From Ignavibacteriales bacterium (GTDB lineage Bacteria; Bacteroidota; Ignavibacteria; Ignavibacteriales; Melioribacteraceae): DNA of 21,340 nucleotides. The notes under the pieces were generated by a model. It did not search any database. It was not told the DNA's origin and worked only from the letters and a program-made list of their open reading frames with translations. Each line of letters opens with the position of its first letter. Position 1 is the first letter of the stretch. This document shows positions 7,198 to 14,680 of this stretch, in pieces. The position numbers and the translations under genes are program-made. The DNA is taken from positions 1-21,340 of the forward strand of contig JAGVBL010000263.1 in assembly GCA_020059785.1 (NCBI GenBank). The letters are read 5' to 3'.

Positions 7198-7866
7198 TTA
7201 CTTTAACAAAATCATCTGCTGGGCTTTTTCAAAATGACCGGCTCTCAATTTATAAAAGTAAATTCCTGAGACAACCAGGTTTCCATATTCGTCCTTTCCA
7301 TCCCAAATCTTCTCATACCGTCCGGCATTGAATTCTCCTTGCGAAATTGTTTTTATTAATTCCCCATTAATATTAAATACTTGTAAAGAGACGTATTCTT
7401 CCTTAGGAATTTCAAAAACAATAGTTGTAGAAGGATTAAACGGATTGGGATAATTATTCAGTAATCTGTATTGCTGTGGAATATTCTCTATTGCTACAGA
7501 TGTAGGGCTCGGTTTACTAAATGGATCACCCGGATTAGTTACCTTACTCGGATCACCAACAGGTCCACCGCTCCAATTGCCGGTAGGATTCTGCAACTCA
7601 ACTCCATTTGTAAAACCATCACCATCAGAATCAAGTGCAGCTAACTGAGGTCCCCACTGCACATTTCCCTGAATATTAAGAAAACTTTCTTCAACTTTCT
7701 GACCGAAACTATTTCTTGGTCCTCCGCCCGATGGGTTTACATGACAGTTTGCACAGGAATTAATTCCGCCGTTTGGGATTTGCCCCACTCTGAAATCCCG
7801 CGAAATCAATAATGACGCAGTAAACGATGAAACGAGGAATAAAAATATGTAGATATATTTTTTCAT
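7198..7866 (-). CDS. Temptin-like monoheme protein with T9SS C-terminal sorting domain
   Basis: A 222-residue exported protein: signal peptide (about 1-20), then C-A-N-C-H (38-42) inside H-V-N-P-S-G-G-G-P-R-N-S-F-G. A D-S-D-G-D-G-F-T-N-G-V-E-L calcium-loop-like segment follows at 79-91, then N-P-T-G-N-W. The order P-N-G-G, G-G-G-x-R-N-x-F-G, D-S-D-G-D-G-x-T-N-G-x-E-L resembles temptin-family domains, here with a heme c motif added. Residues about 133-222 form a type IX secretion sorting domain (N-N-Y-P-N-P-F-N-P-S-T-T-I, then S-G-I-Y-F-Y-K-L, ending K-A-Q-Q-M-I-L-L-K). It should therefore be secreted across the outer membrane and held at or released from the surface. It shares the C-x-x-C-H-x-N-P-x-G-G signature with the barrel gene downstream. 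Confidence 0.85.
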   Translation of the reverse strand: MKKYIYIFLFLVSSFTASLLISRDFRVGQIPNGGINSCANCHVNPSGGGPRNSFGQKVEESFLNIQGNVQWGPQLAALDSDGDGFTNGVELQNPTGNWSGGPVGDPSKVTNPGDPFSKPSPTSVAIENIPQQYRLLNNYPNPFNPSTTIVFEIPKEEYVSLQVFNINGELIKTISQGEFNAGRYEKIWDGKDEYGNLVVSGIYFYKLRAGHFEKAQQMILLK

Positions 7867-7929
7867 ATTAACCTCTATTTTAATAATAGTGAACTTGAAA
7901 TAATGAATCGTAGTTTAAGATAGTTAATT

Positions 7930-7946
7930 GTGGATAAATTGTCCAC
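7930..7946. promoter_or_regulatory. Imperfect palindrome in a divergent promoter region
   Basis: GTGGA and TCCAC face each other across 7 bases midway between the divergent heme operon and the 8007 gene. This position suits a shared operator, but a 5-bp arm repeat is weak evidence. Confidence 0.2.
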
Positions 7947-8006
7947 TTACAAATTCTGACCCTATTTTTACTATATTTAACCATCAATTTATTAGAGGAT
8001 TATTTT

Positions 8007-8498
8007 ATGGAGTATTACCCAACATTAATTACATTACACATAATATTTGCCGGCGGATGGTTAATTAGCTTAATAACAGATATAATTCTTAAAAGGTTCA
8101 TCACTAGATCTAAAGGAACCAATTCTGAGAAGGTTCTTATAGACTTATATTTAACAGCCACTAATTTGCCCGGTATTATCAGTTCAAGCGGAATATTATT
8201 AACAGGAATTCTAATGATATTACTTAATCCGGGTTACGGTTTCTTTGATATGTCTGCAAATCACTGGCTTGCTACAAAACAAATATTAATGGTTGTTCTT
8301 TTATTGATTATTTTTGTTTTTGTTATTCCGGCAGCAAAGAAAATTAGAAACGAAATTAATGCGGAAATGGAATCAACTTCTAAAATTTCTGATGATACTT
8401 ATAAGTATTTAAGTAAGATCTATAAACTAAATATGACTGTAAATATAATTGTAGTGTTGAATTTTCTATTTGCAATTACACATCGATTTATCGGGTAA
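8007..8498 (+). CDS. Four-helix integral membrane protein (DUF2269-like)
   Basis: A 163-residue inner-membrane protein with about four hydrophobic helices (roughly 7-27, 52-72, 89-110 and 142-160). The start L-H-I-I-F-A-G-G-W-L carries a histidine in the first helix, and N-H-W-L-A-T-K-Q-I-L leads into the third. This pattern resembles the small DUF2269/CopD-like membrane family, whose role is not settled. The ATG has AGAGGAT about 7 bases upstream. It sits 10 bp before dxr and is likely co-transcribed with dxr and rseP. The family call is from general resemblance only. Confidence 0.65.
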   Translation: MEYYPTLITLHIIFAGGWLISLITDIILKRFITRSKGTNSEKVLIDLYLTATNLPGIISSSGILLTGILMILLNPGYGFFDMSANHWLATKQILMVVLLLIIFVFVIPAAKKIRNEINAEMESTSKISDDTYKYLSKIYKLNMTVNIIVVLNFLFAITHRFIG

Positions 8499-8508
8499 TT
8501 TTTTATAA

Positions 8509-9654
8509 ATGAAAAAAATACTTTTACTTGGTTCAACCGGTTCAATTGGATTAAGCACATTGGATATTATTAGATCGATGCCAGACCAATTTCAGATTAC
8601 CGGATTGAGTGTAAATAATAATATTGATAGACTTGAAGAGCAAATAAAGGAATTCAAACCAAACAGTGTGGTTGTAACAAACGAAAGAGAAGCAGAACAA
8701 CTTAGAAAAAGAATCGGACCTTTGTGTGAAGTACTAACCGGCAATAACGGTTTAGTTGAAATTACCAGACAAGAAGAATATGATATTCTGCTTTCTGCAA
8801 TTGTTGGATTTGCCGGACTAAGACCAACAATTGAAGCTATTAAGCGAAAGAAGAGAATTGCGCTTGCCAACAAGGAAACACTTGTTGTAGCCGGTGAGCT
8901 TATTGTTAATCTTTGTACAGAATATCAAGCAGAATTAATTCCTGTCGATTCCGAACATAGCGCTATTTTTCAATGCCTTAAAGGTGAAGATTCAAATTCA
9001 ATAAACAAACTTATTCTAACAGCATCGGGCGGACCTTTCTTAAATAAAAGCCGGCAAGAACTTGAAAATATTTCAATTGAAGAAGCATTGAATCATCCCA
9101 ACTGGAAAATGGGAAATAAAATTACAATTGATTCTGCAACGATGATGAACAAAGGGTTGGAAGTAATTGAAGCATTCTGGTTATTTAATCTACCCAAAAA
9201 TAAAATTGAAGTTGTAATTCACCCGCAATCAATTATCCATTCGATGGTTGAATTTATTGACGGCTCTTTAAAAGCGCAACTTAGTACTCCAGACATGCGA
9301 CTACCAATTCTTTATGCCCTTTCCTATCCTGAAAGATACAATTATAACGGTGTTTCAACAGATTTTAAAAAAATAGGGCAGCTGACGTTTTTTGAGCCTA
9401 ATTTTAATAAATTTGAGTGCTTAAAATTGGCGTATGATGCAATTGACGAAGGGGGCACTGCACCTTGCATATTAAATGCAGCCAACGAAATTGCGGTAGA
9501 AAAATTCCTTTCCGGTAAAATTAAATTTCTTAAGATACCGGAATTAATTAAGGAAGCTCTGCATAAAATAGAAACAGAAAAACATTTTAATTTAGATTCA
9601 CTTATCAAATGCGATTTTGCAACTAGAGAGCTTCTAAATAATAAATATTCTTAA
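8509..9654 (+). CDS. dxr: 1-deoxy-D-xylulose 5-phosphate reductoisomerase
   Basis: A 381-residue enzyme of the MEP isoprenoid pathway. It rearranges and reduces 1-deoxyxylulose 5-phosphate to 2-C-methylerythritol 4-phosphate with NADPH. G-S-T-G-S-I-G at 8-14 binds NADPH. Metal ligands are expected at Asp147 and Glu149 (V-D-S-E-H-S-A) and Glu218 (M-N-K-G-L-E-V-I-E-A). S-G-G-P-F is at 173-177, N-H-P-N-W-K-M-G at 195-202 and H-P-Q-S-I-I-H-S at 238-245. All main active-site motifs are present and the length is typical. The next gene is rseP, 9 bp on; a dxr-rseP pair is a common arrangement in bacteria. Confidence 0.97.
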   Translation: MKKILLLGSTGSIGLSTLDIIRSMPDQFQITGLSVNNNIDRLEEQIKEFKPNSVVVTNEREAEQLRKRIGPLCEVLTGNNGLVEITRQEEYDILLSAIVGFAGLRPTIEAIKRKKRIALANKETLVVAGELIVNLCTEYQAELIPVDSEHSAIFQCLKGEDSNSINKLILTASGGPFLNKSRQELENISIEEALNHPNWKMGNKITIDSATMMNKGLEVIEAFWLFNLPKNKIEVVIHPQSIIHSMVEFIDGSLKAQLSTPDMRLPILYALSYPERYNYNGVSTDFKKIGQLTFFEPNFNKFECLKLAYDAIDEGGTAPCILNAANEIAVEKFLSGKIKFLKIPELIKEALHKIETEKHFNLDSLIKCDFATRELLNNKYS

Positions 9655-9663
9655 GGATAATAA

Positions 9664-11016
9664 ATGGATTACATAATATATTTTATTATAACTGTCGGTA
9701 TTCTGGTTTTTGTTCATGAATTCGGACATTTTGCTGCGGCCAAACTATGTAAAATTAGAGTAGATGTATTTGCCATAGGATTCGGGAAAAGGATTTGCGG
9801 CTACAATAAGTTAGCCGGTTTTTCCTGGGGAGATTTACCAAAAGATTGGGATGGACAGGGTAATACAGATTACCGTTTATGTGTCTTTCCACTTGGTGGT
9901 TATGTAAAAGTTGCCGGAATGGTTGATGAAAGCATGGATACTAAGTTCATAGAATCTGAACCGCAGCCATGGGAGTTCCGCTCCAAACCAACTTTTCAAA
10001 AGTTGTTTGTTATTACTGCCGGCGTTCTAATGAATTTACTTTTAACTATTGCAATCTTCTGGGGAATAAATTTCTTTGTCGGTAAGCAAGTCTTTAAAAC
10101 AACTACTATAAGTAAAATTGATAATGGTAGTTTTGCTAACCAGGCCGGATTCCAATCTTACGATAAAATTGTATCAATCAACGGAAATCCTGCAGATGAT
10201 TGGGAAGATATAGTTGAAGATTTACTGGTTAGCAGTTCACCTTTAGTAAAAGTTTCTGTTGAAAGAAACGGAAACATTCAAACATTAGAAGTATCTCGAA
10301 AAATAATTACCGAAGCATCGCAACATGGGTTTTTTCTTTTCCCTTTTCCTACTCAGCCAATTATTCAGGATGTAATTAAAGACTCGCCAGCAGAAGATGC
10401 GGGAATTAAACCGGGAGATATTTTCTTATCAATTGACGGAAATCAATTAAGAGACCGTGAACAGGTTGTTGAAGTAATTTCTTCTAATAAGCAAAAGAAT
10501 GTAGAATTAATTTACCTTCGTGGTAACGACACATTAAAGACAATGATAAACCCGGGAATTGAAGGTAAAATTGGAATTGCAGTAACAGATGCTTACACCG
10601 GAGATTTTGAGTATAAGACTTATGGATTTATAGGCGCTCTTACACAAAGCATCTCCAACATTGGTCAATATACTGTCCTTACATTCGGAATGTTAAAGAA
10701 TGTTATTACCGGAAAGATTGCGTTCAACCAGGCATTTGGCGGACCTGTTAAGATAGCCCAATACGCTGCACGTTCTGCAGATACAGGAATCAGTTCGTTT
10801 TTGTTTTTTCTTGCAATGTTAAGTTTGAGTTTAGCTATAATAAACATACTTCCATTCCCTGCACTCGATGGCGGGCATTTTATAATAATAGCAATTGAAG
10901 GAATTTTTAGAAAAGAGCTACCGCTTAAAGTTAAGATCGCAATTCAGAACGCAGGATTTATTCTGCTACTTGCATTGATGGCATTTATAATTTACAGCGA
11001 CATAATAAGCTTATAA
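9664..11016 (+). CDS. rseP: RIP metalloprotease RseP (site-2 protease)
   Basis: A 450-residue inner-membrane zinc protease that cleaves transmembrane helices, typically of anti-sigma factors and leftover signal peptides. The zinc motif H-E-F-G-H is at 18-22 in the first helix. The third ligand lies in N-I-L-P-F-P-A-L-D-G-G-H (394-405, Asp402). Two PDZ-like domains span about 148-212 and 233-300, and the G-G-Y-V motif is at 78-81. All catalytic parts are present. AAGGAT precedes the ATG at a good distance. A strong terminator follows the stop by two bases. A membrane anti-sigma-like gene lies 1.3 kb downstream on the other strand and is a possible substrate, by inference only. Confidence 0.95.
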   Translation: MDYIIYFIITVGILVFVHEFGHFAAAKLCKIRVDVFAIGFGKRICGYNKLAGFSWGDLPKDWDGQGNTDYRLCVFPLGGYVKVAGMVDESMDTKFIESEPQPWEFRSKPTFQKLFVITAGVLMNLLLTIAIFWGINFFVGKQVFKTTTISKIDNGSFANQAGFQSYDKIVSINGNPADDWEDIVEDLLVSSSPLVKVSVERNGNIQTLEVSRKIITEASQHGFFLFPFPTQPIIQDVIKDSPAEDAGIKPGDIFLSIDGNQLRDREQVVEVISSNKQKNVELIYLRGNDTLKTMINPGIEGKIGIAVTDAYTGDFEYKTYGFIGALTQSISNIGQYTVLTFGMLKNVITGKIAFNQAFGGPVKIAQYAARSADTGISSFLFFLAMLSLSLAIINILPFPALDGGHFIIIAIEGIFRKELPLKVKIAIQNAGFILLLALMAFIIYSDIISL

Positions 11017-11017
11017 A

Positions 11018-11043
11018 TAAAGGGCGGTTCAATCCGCCCTTTA
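11018..11043. terminator. Bidirectional terminator after rseP
   Basis: TAAAGGGCGG (11018-11027) and CCGCCCTTTA (11034-11043) pair perfectly over 10 bp around a 6-base loop, with A and T runs built into the arms. It closes the dxr-rseP operon and can also stop minus-strand transcription coming from the sigma operon and its decayed TonB gene. Confidence 0.85.
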
Positions 11044-11072
11044 TTAGTCCCCCTGTCCAATTCGTTTTATCT

Positions 11073-11443
11073 TTAGCTTAATTTAAAGACTATAGGAACA
11101 ACAACCTCTGCTTTAACTTTCTTCCCTTTTAGTTCACCCGGAGTAAATTTTGTTGCTTTCACAGCATTAAGTGCCGCATCAATTTATAGTTTGTTATTCC
11201 CTTCCTCAATCTTCACGTCGGTTACAACTCCATTTTCATTTATAAATGCTCTCACAAGCACCTTCCCTTCTATTTTATCTTTTTTGGCATCTTCAGGGTA
11301 TTTAACATTTTTTAGAATCGATTCCATACCGCCTACCGGCATTGGTTGTTTATCAAGATCTTTTTTATCCTGAGCAGAAATAACATTTGATGATACAATT
11401 AATAAAGCAATTACAAATAGGATGATTTATTTAGTGTTTTCAT
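11073..11443 (-). pseudogene. Decayed TonB C-terminal domain protein
   Basis: The minus strand shows an ATG at 11443 with a good GGGGGAG ribosome site. The frame runs M-K-T-L-N-K and is then lost: one base appears missing in an A-run near 11424-11432, after which the true frame continues with a signal-peptide-like stretch (I-I-L-F-V-I-A-L-L-I-V-S-S). It goes on to M-P-V-G-G-M-E-S-I-L, F-I-N-E-N-G-V-V and T-K-F-T-P-G, and ends P-I-V-F-K-L-S. An in-frame TAA lies at 11184-11186, inside the TonB-C domain. The remnant closely parallels the intact neighbour at 11466 (F-I-N-E-K-G, T-K-F-T-P-G, P-I-V-F-A-L-K), so it is a duplicated paralogue. Two lesions argue for real decay, although sequencing errors are possible. 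Confidence 0.8.
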
Positions 11444-11465
11444 AACTCCCCCTTTTGTTAGTGAT

Positions 11466-12314
11466 TTATTTAAGAGCAAATACAATTGGAATAGAAACCT
11501 GAACCTTTACCGGCTTACCTCTTTGTCTTCCCGGTGTAAATTTTGTTTTCATAACTGCGTCAACTGCAGCGGAATCGAGAGCAGGATGAACACCTTTTAT
11601 AATCTCACACCTAACAACATCTCCCTTTTCATTAATAAATGCTTTAACAAAAACTCTGCCTTGAATACCGGCTCTTTTGGCAACTTCCGGATATGTAATT
11701 TTTTTCTGAATGGCTTCCAATCCGCCAATTGGACCCGGTGCTTCTTCAACTGCAACAAAATAAACATCATCAAGATTGCCATTAGTAATCCCGATACCGA
11801 ATGAATTACCAAAAGTCTCGAGGCCAAATGAAACCATTGCATCAATATTTTGAAATTCTTTGCTAAGTTTTATAAAAAGATTACCCTTAAATTTGGCTAA
11901 AGATGAATCCGAAGTGAATTCCACATTTTCCAGAATTTTAAGAATCTCCGGTTCAATATCTTTAGAAAAATTCTCCGGTAGATTTGAACCTTTTGTTCTT
12001 AACACTTCTCTGTTACGATTAATTCTTGTTGCCGGCATTAGTTTTTCAATTCTACCGTCATTACCAACAAAATAATCATATTGTAGAAGTATGGGAAAAT
12101 CCTGGGATTCAAGGTTTTTAATATTTTTCTGAAACGAGGCTACGATTTCTTTCTTAATTTCAGCAATATCATTCTTAAGAACTGGTTTAGATTTTAACTC
12201 AGCAATTGAAAAATAAATTATATCGTTGTTCTCAATTAGTTCTATCTTGCTCTTTTTTTCACCGCAACCAAAGAGAACAAAAAGCAGACTTAACACAATT
12301 AATAATTTTTTCAT
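11466..12314 (-). CDS. TonB C-terminal domain lipoprotein
   Basis: A 282-residue predicted lipoprotein: N-terminal M-K-K-L-L-I-V-L-S-L-L-F-V followed by the lipobox L-F-G-C (Cys17). The middle has no family I recognise. Residues about 194-282 form a TonB C-terminal domain: G-G-L-E-A-I-Q-K-K-I-T-Y-P, then G-R-V-F-V-K-A-F-I-N-E-K-G and T-K-F-T-P-G-R, ending P-I-V-F-A-L-K. In Bacteroidota-type genomes such domains often occur outside true TonB proteins. I chose ATG 12314, with GAGGTG just upstream; the GTG at 12326 would give four extra residues. It is the last intact gene of the sigma-factor operon, overlapping its ribosome site with the end of the previous gene. It probably acts in the periplasm. 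Confidence 0.8.
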   Translation of the reverse strand: MKKLLIVLSLLFVLFGCGEKKSKIELIENNDIIYFSIAELKSKPVLKNDIAEIKKEIVASFQKNIKNLESQDFPILLQYDYFVGNDGRIEKLMPATRINRNREVLRTKGSNLPENFSKDIEPEILKILENVEFTSDSSLAKFKGNLFIKLSKEFQNIDAMVSFGLETFGNSFGIGITNGNLDDVYFVAVEEAPGPIGGLEAIQKKITYPEVAKRAGIQGRVFVKAFINEKGDVVRCEIIKGVHPALDSAAVDAVMKTKFTPGRQRGKPVKVQVSIPIVFALK

Positions 12315-12322
12315 TTCACACC

Positions 12323-12778
12323 TCACAAATTTGCTTTTACTATTACTGCATTTTTTAATTCTGTTTCTATTTCAACGGGAGGAAGACTATTTATAAGTAG
12401 ATTTATTGTTTTTTGCTGCTCTATCATTTGTCGGGATGTTAATTGAATTTCTTTACGGTACTCCCGGACTTCTAAAAACATAAACAGCCCGATAATAAGA
12501 AGAACCAATGCAAGTGAATATGAAAGCAAAGGAAATAATCTACTTTTGCGATACGGTTTTTCACTAAGTCCTCTTACAGAGCTAAAGATTTTTCTTTCTA
12601 ATGAAGCGGGAAACTCTTCGCAGGTTTCCTGAATAGCATTTTTATATTTATTAACCAATTTGAAATATTCCCTACTTTCCTGGTTAACAGAAAGCTCTGA
12701 GAAAAGAAACGTTTCTTTGCTTTTATCCAGCTCCCCATCAAAATATAAATTGATTATGCGTTCAATTTCTGAATTCAT
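12323..12778 (-). CDS. Probable membrane anti-sigma factor
   Basis: A 151-residue protein with a cytosolic N-terminus (about 1-83), one membrane helix (about 84-104, L-S-Y-S-L-A-L-V-L-L-I-I-G-L-F) and a coiled-coil-prone tail rich in E, Q and I (105-140). The N-terminal pattern I-N-L-Y-F-D-G-E-L-D, then L-F-S-E-L-S-V-N-Q-E-S-R-E-Y-F, is the usual opening of single-pass anti-sigma factors. The zinc ligands H-x3-C-x2-C are missing, so it would be a non-zinc type. Its ATG overlaps the stop of the TPR gene (ATGA) and it lies two genes from an ECF sigma factor. Function is inferred from the sequence pattern and context. Confidence 0.7.
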   Translation of the reverse strand: MNSEIERIINLYFDGELDKSKETFLFSELSVNQESREYFKLVNKYKNAIQETCEEFPASLERKIFSSVRGLSEKPYRKSRLFPLLSYSLALVLLIIGLFMFLEVREYRKEIQLTSRQMIEQQKTINLLINSLPPVEIETELKNAVIVKANL

Positions 12779-14088
12779 TTACTTCCCTCCCAGAATTTTC
12801 TTTCTTTTACTTTTGATTCAATTTGTGTGATTTGTTCATTTACATACTCAGTTTCTTTAGAGAATTTTTCGTCTTTTATAAGCTCTGCCAATGCTTTTTT
12901 ATAATATTCAAGTGCTTTACTTGTTTTATTAAATCGATCGAGTGTACAAGCCATATAAAATAGAGATTGGACACTATTGGGATCTAAGTTAAGAGCTCTA
13001 TCGCAGAAAATTAGAGCTCGATTAAAATTACCCAACCGGTAGTTTACAGCGGCTAATTTTTCAAGTGTATAGATAATTTTATCGTAAGGATATTTTTGAA
13101 GAGCGCTTTCGTAATAAATATTCGCTTTATTAAGAGAATCTAATTTTTCATAAGTTAATGCAACATTAATATCATTTGCAGGATTAACATCATCAAACAG
13201 TACCGCGTTTTTATATGCTACAAGTGCGGAATCGAATTCACCTACAGCAAAATAACAAAAGCCGAGATGACTATAGAAATTTGCAATTGTTGAATCGCGT
13301 TTAATAGCTTTATTAAGTAAACCGATTGCCATATCATAGTGTTTTACTTTTTCAGCACAAAAACCGGCACGGTAAAAGTATTCTGCTTTATTCGGATTTA
13401 ATTGAGTCAATCTTATGTATTGTCCAAATCCATACATATAATTTTTAGATGCAATAGCAAAAGAACCAGCAAGCTCCCACGAAGGAATATATTCAAAATT
13501 AAGACTTATGGCTTTACTAATGCTTATAAAAACATTTGACGAATCTTCTGCTGTTGAAGCAGTATTCGCCTGGGATAGTGCAAGGTAATATCTGGCCAAG
13601 AAATCATTTTCATTTAATGAACATACTTTTGTAAAAATCCTTTTAACTTCTTCAAAATCTCTTAAAGGTAAATTAACCATCCCTAATTCAAATAGCGCTA
13701 TTATATTGGTTGAATCTTTATCAATAATAAAATTATAATGAGTAATAGCTTCATTTGTTCTTCCGTATTGAAATAGGTAGCGCGCAAAATTAAGACGGTA
13801 AATAATTTTTAGTGAATCAAGCTCAACGGCTTTTTCCAAACCGGTTAATGCTTTTTTAAGGTTCTTCAATTGTGCATAGCTCATTCCTAAAAAATAATAT
13901 TCATTTGAAGTCAGCGGTTCTTTTTTTTCATTTTCCAAATAGTTGATGACATTTAAATATTGCCCTTCAATATACATTTTAGGAACTCTATCAATTTCAC
14001 CATAGGATTGGTTTTGAGAAAACACAGAATTGCCAAGTCCTGTAAAGACTGACAATAACAAAAATATTTTTTTGTATTGAGTTACCAT
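12775..14088 (-). CDS. Exported TPR-repeat protein in the sigma-factor operon
   Basis: A 437-residue protein with a signal peptide (about 1-24, ending V-F-S-Q) followed by tetratricopeptide repeats over almost the whole length, about eight to ten. Examples are Y-Y-F-L-G-M-S-Y-A-Q-L near 65, F-Y-R-A-G-F-C-A-E-K, F-Y-S-H-L-G-F-C-Y-F-A-V-G and S-L-F-Y-M-A-C-T-L-D. It is therefore probably periplasmic or surface-facing and would bind proteins through its repeats. It lies between the sigma factor (3 bp upstream) and the anti-sigma-like gene (4-base overlap), an unusual position that suggests it senses or modulates the sigma system. Its partner is unknown. Confidence 0.85.
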   Translation of the reverse strand: MVTQYKKIFLLLSVFTGLGNSVFSQNQSYGEIDRVPKMYIEGQYLNVINYLENEKKEPLTSNEYYFLGMSYAQLKNLKKALTGLEKAVELDSLKIIYRLNFARYLFQYGRTNEAITHYNFIIDKDSTNIIALFELGMVNLPLRDFEEVKRIFTKVCSLNENDFLARYYLALSQANTASTAEDSSNVFISISKAISLNFEYIPSWELAGSFAIASKNYMYGFGQYIRLTQLNPNKAEYFYRAGFCAEKVKHYDMAIGLLNKAIKRDSTIANFYSHLGFCYFAVGEFDSALVAYKNAVLFDDVNPANDINVALTYEKLDSLNKANIYYESALQKYPYDKIIYTLEKLAAVNYRLGNFNRALIFCDRALNLDPNSVQSLFYMACTLDRFNKTSKALEYYKKALAELIKDEKFSKETEYVNEQITQIESKVKERKFWEGSK

Positions 14089-14091
14089 AGG

Positions 14092-14619
14092 CTACTCATT
14101 AAATAATGGAGTTAACTTTTTAATTAATTTCTGCCGGGTCTTAAATAGTCTGCTTTTAACAAGCTCCTCATCAATGTTCATAACTTCGGCAATTTCTTTG
14201 TAGCTTAATCCGCCGTATTCTTTAAGTAAGAATACTTCACGCTGATCAATCCCCATTTTATTAAGCTCATTATGTATAAACTCTTTCATTTCTTTGTTGT
14301 CGAATTCATTTTCAATTTTGTCCGGCGATTCAATTTCAATTTCATCAGCATCATCACTTCCGAACTGATCTATCCTGATTTTCTTTTTCCTGTAATAGGA
14401 ATAAATTTCGTTACGGACTGTACTGAACAGCCAGTACTGGATACTATCTTTGTTACGGATCCGGTTCAAATTTTCAAATAACTTTAGAAATACATTCTGA
14501 ATAATATCCTCACACGTCAGACGGTCGTTAACCATCTTAAGCGTATAATTAAATAGGTGCCGCTTGTACTGATTATACGTAAGTGTGAAATCAATAATAT
14601 TTTCGAGTTGTCCACTCAA
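14092..14619 (-). CDS. ECF-type RNA polymerase sigma factor
   Basis: A 175-residue sigma-70 family factor with only regions 2 and 4. Region 2 (about 18-80) has D-I-I-Q-N-V-F-L-K-L-F and W-L-F-S-T-V-R-N-E-I-Y-S-Y-Y-R-K-K-K. An acidic linker (about 88-108) leads to region 4 (about 114-171), with Q-R-E-V-F-L-L-K-E-Y-G-G-L-S-Y-K-E-I-A-E and V-K-S-R-L-F-K-T-R-Q-K-L. No ATG lies at the expected position; the frame begins at TTG (14617-14619) without a clear ribosome site, which may keep expression low. It heads an operon with TPR, anti-sigma-like and TonB-C lipoprotein genes. Confidence 0.93.
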   Translation of the reverse strand: MSGQLENIIDFTLTYNQYKRHLFNYTLKMVNDRLTCEDIIQNVFLKLFENLNRIRNKDSIQYWLFSTVRNEIYSYYRKKKIRIDQFGSDDADEIEIESPDKIENEFDNKEMKEFIHNELNKMGIDQREVFLLKEYGGLSYKEIAEVMNIDEELVKSRLFKTRQKLIKKLTPLFNE

Positions 14620-14680
14620 AAAATTATTTCCGCTTTATATTAAAGATGTATTAGTTGCTGAAATGTTGCCTGAAGATAAT

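Noticed and set aside
8592..9608. Minus-strand frames opposite dxr
   Set aside because: Antisense to conserved coding sequence; the translations show no domain.
11191..11373. Plus-strand 60-residue frame at the TonB remnant
   Set aside because: The minus strand shows clear TonB-C similarity; the plus frame is its mirror.
12315..12326. GTG start at 12326 for the TonB-C lipoprotein
   Set aside because: ATG 12314 has GAGGTG at a good distance and gives a standard lipoprotein signal peptide.
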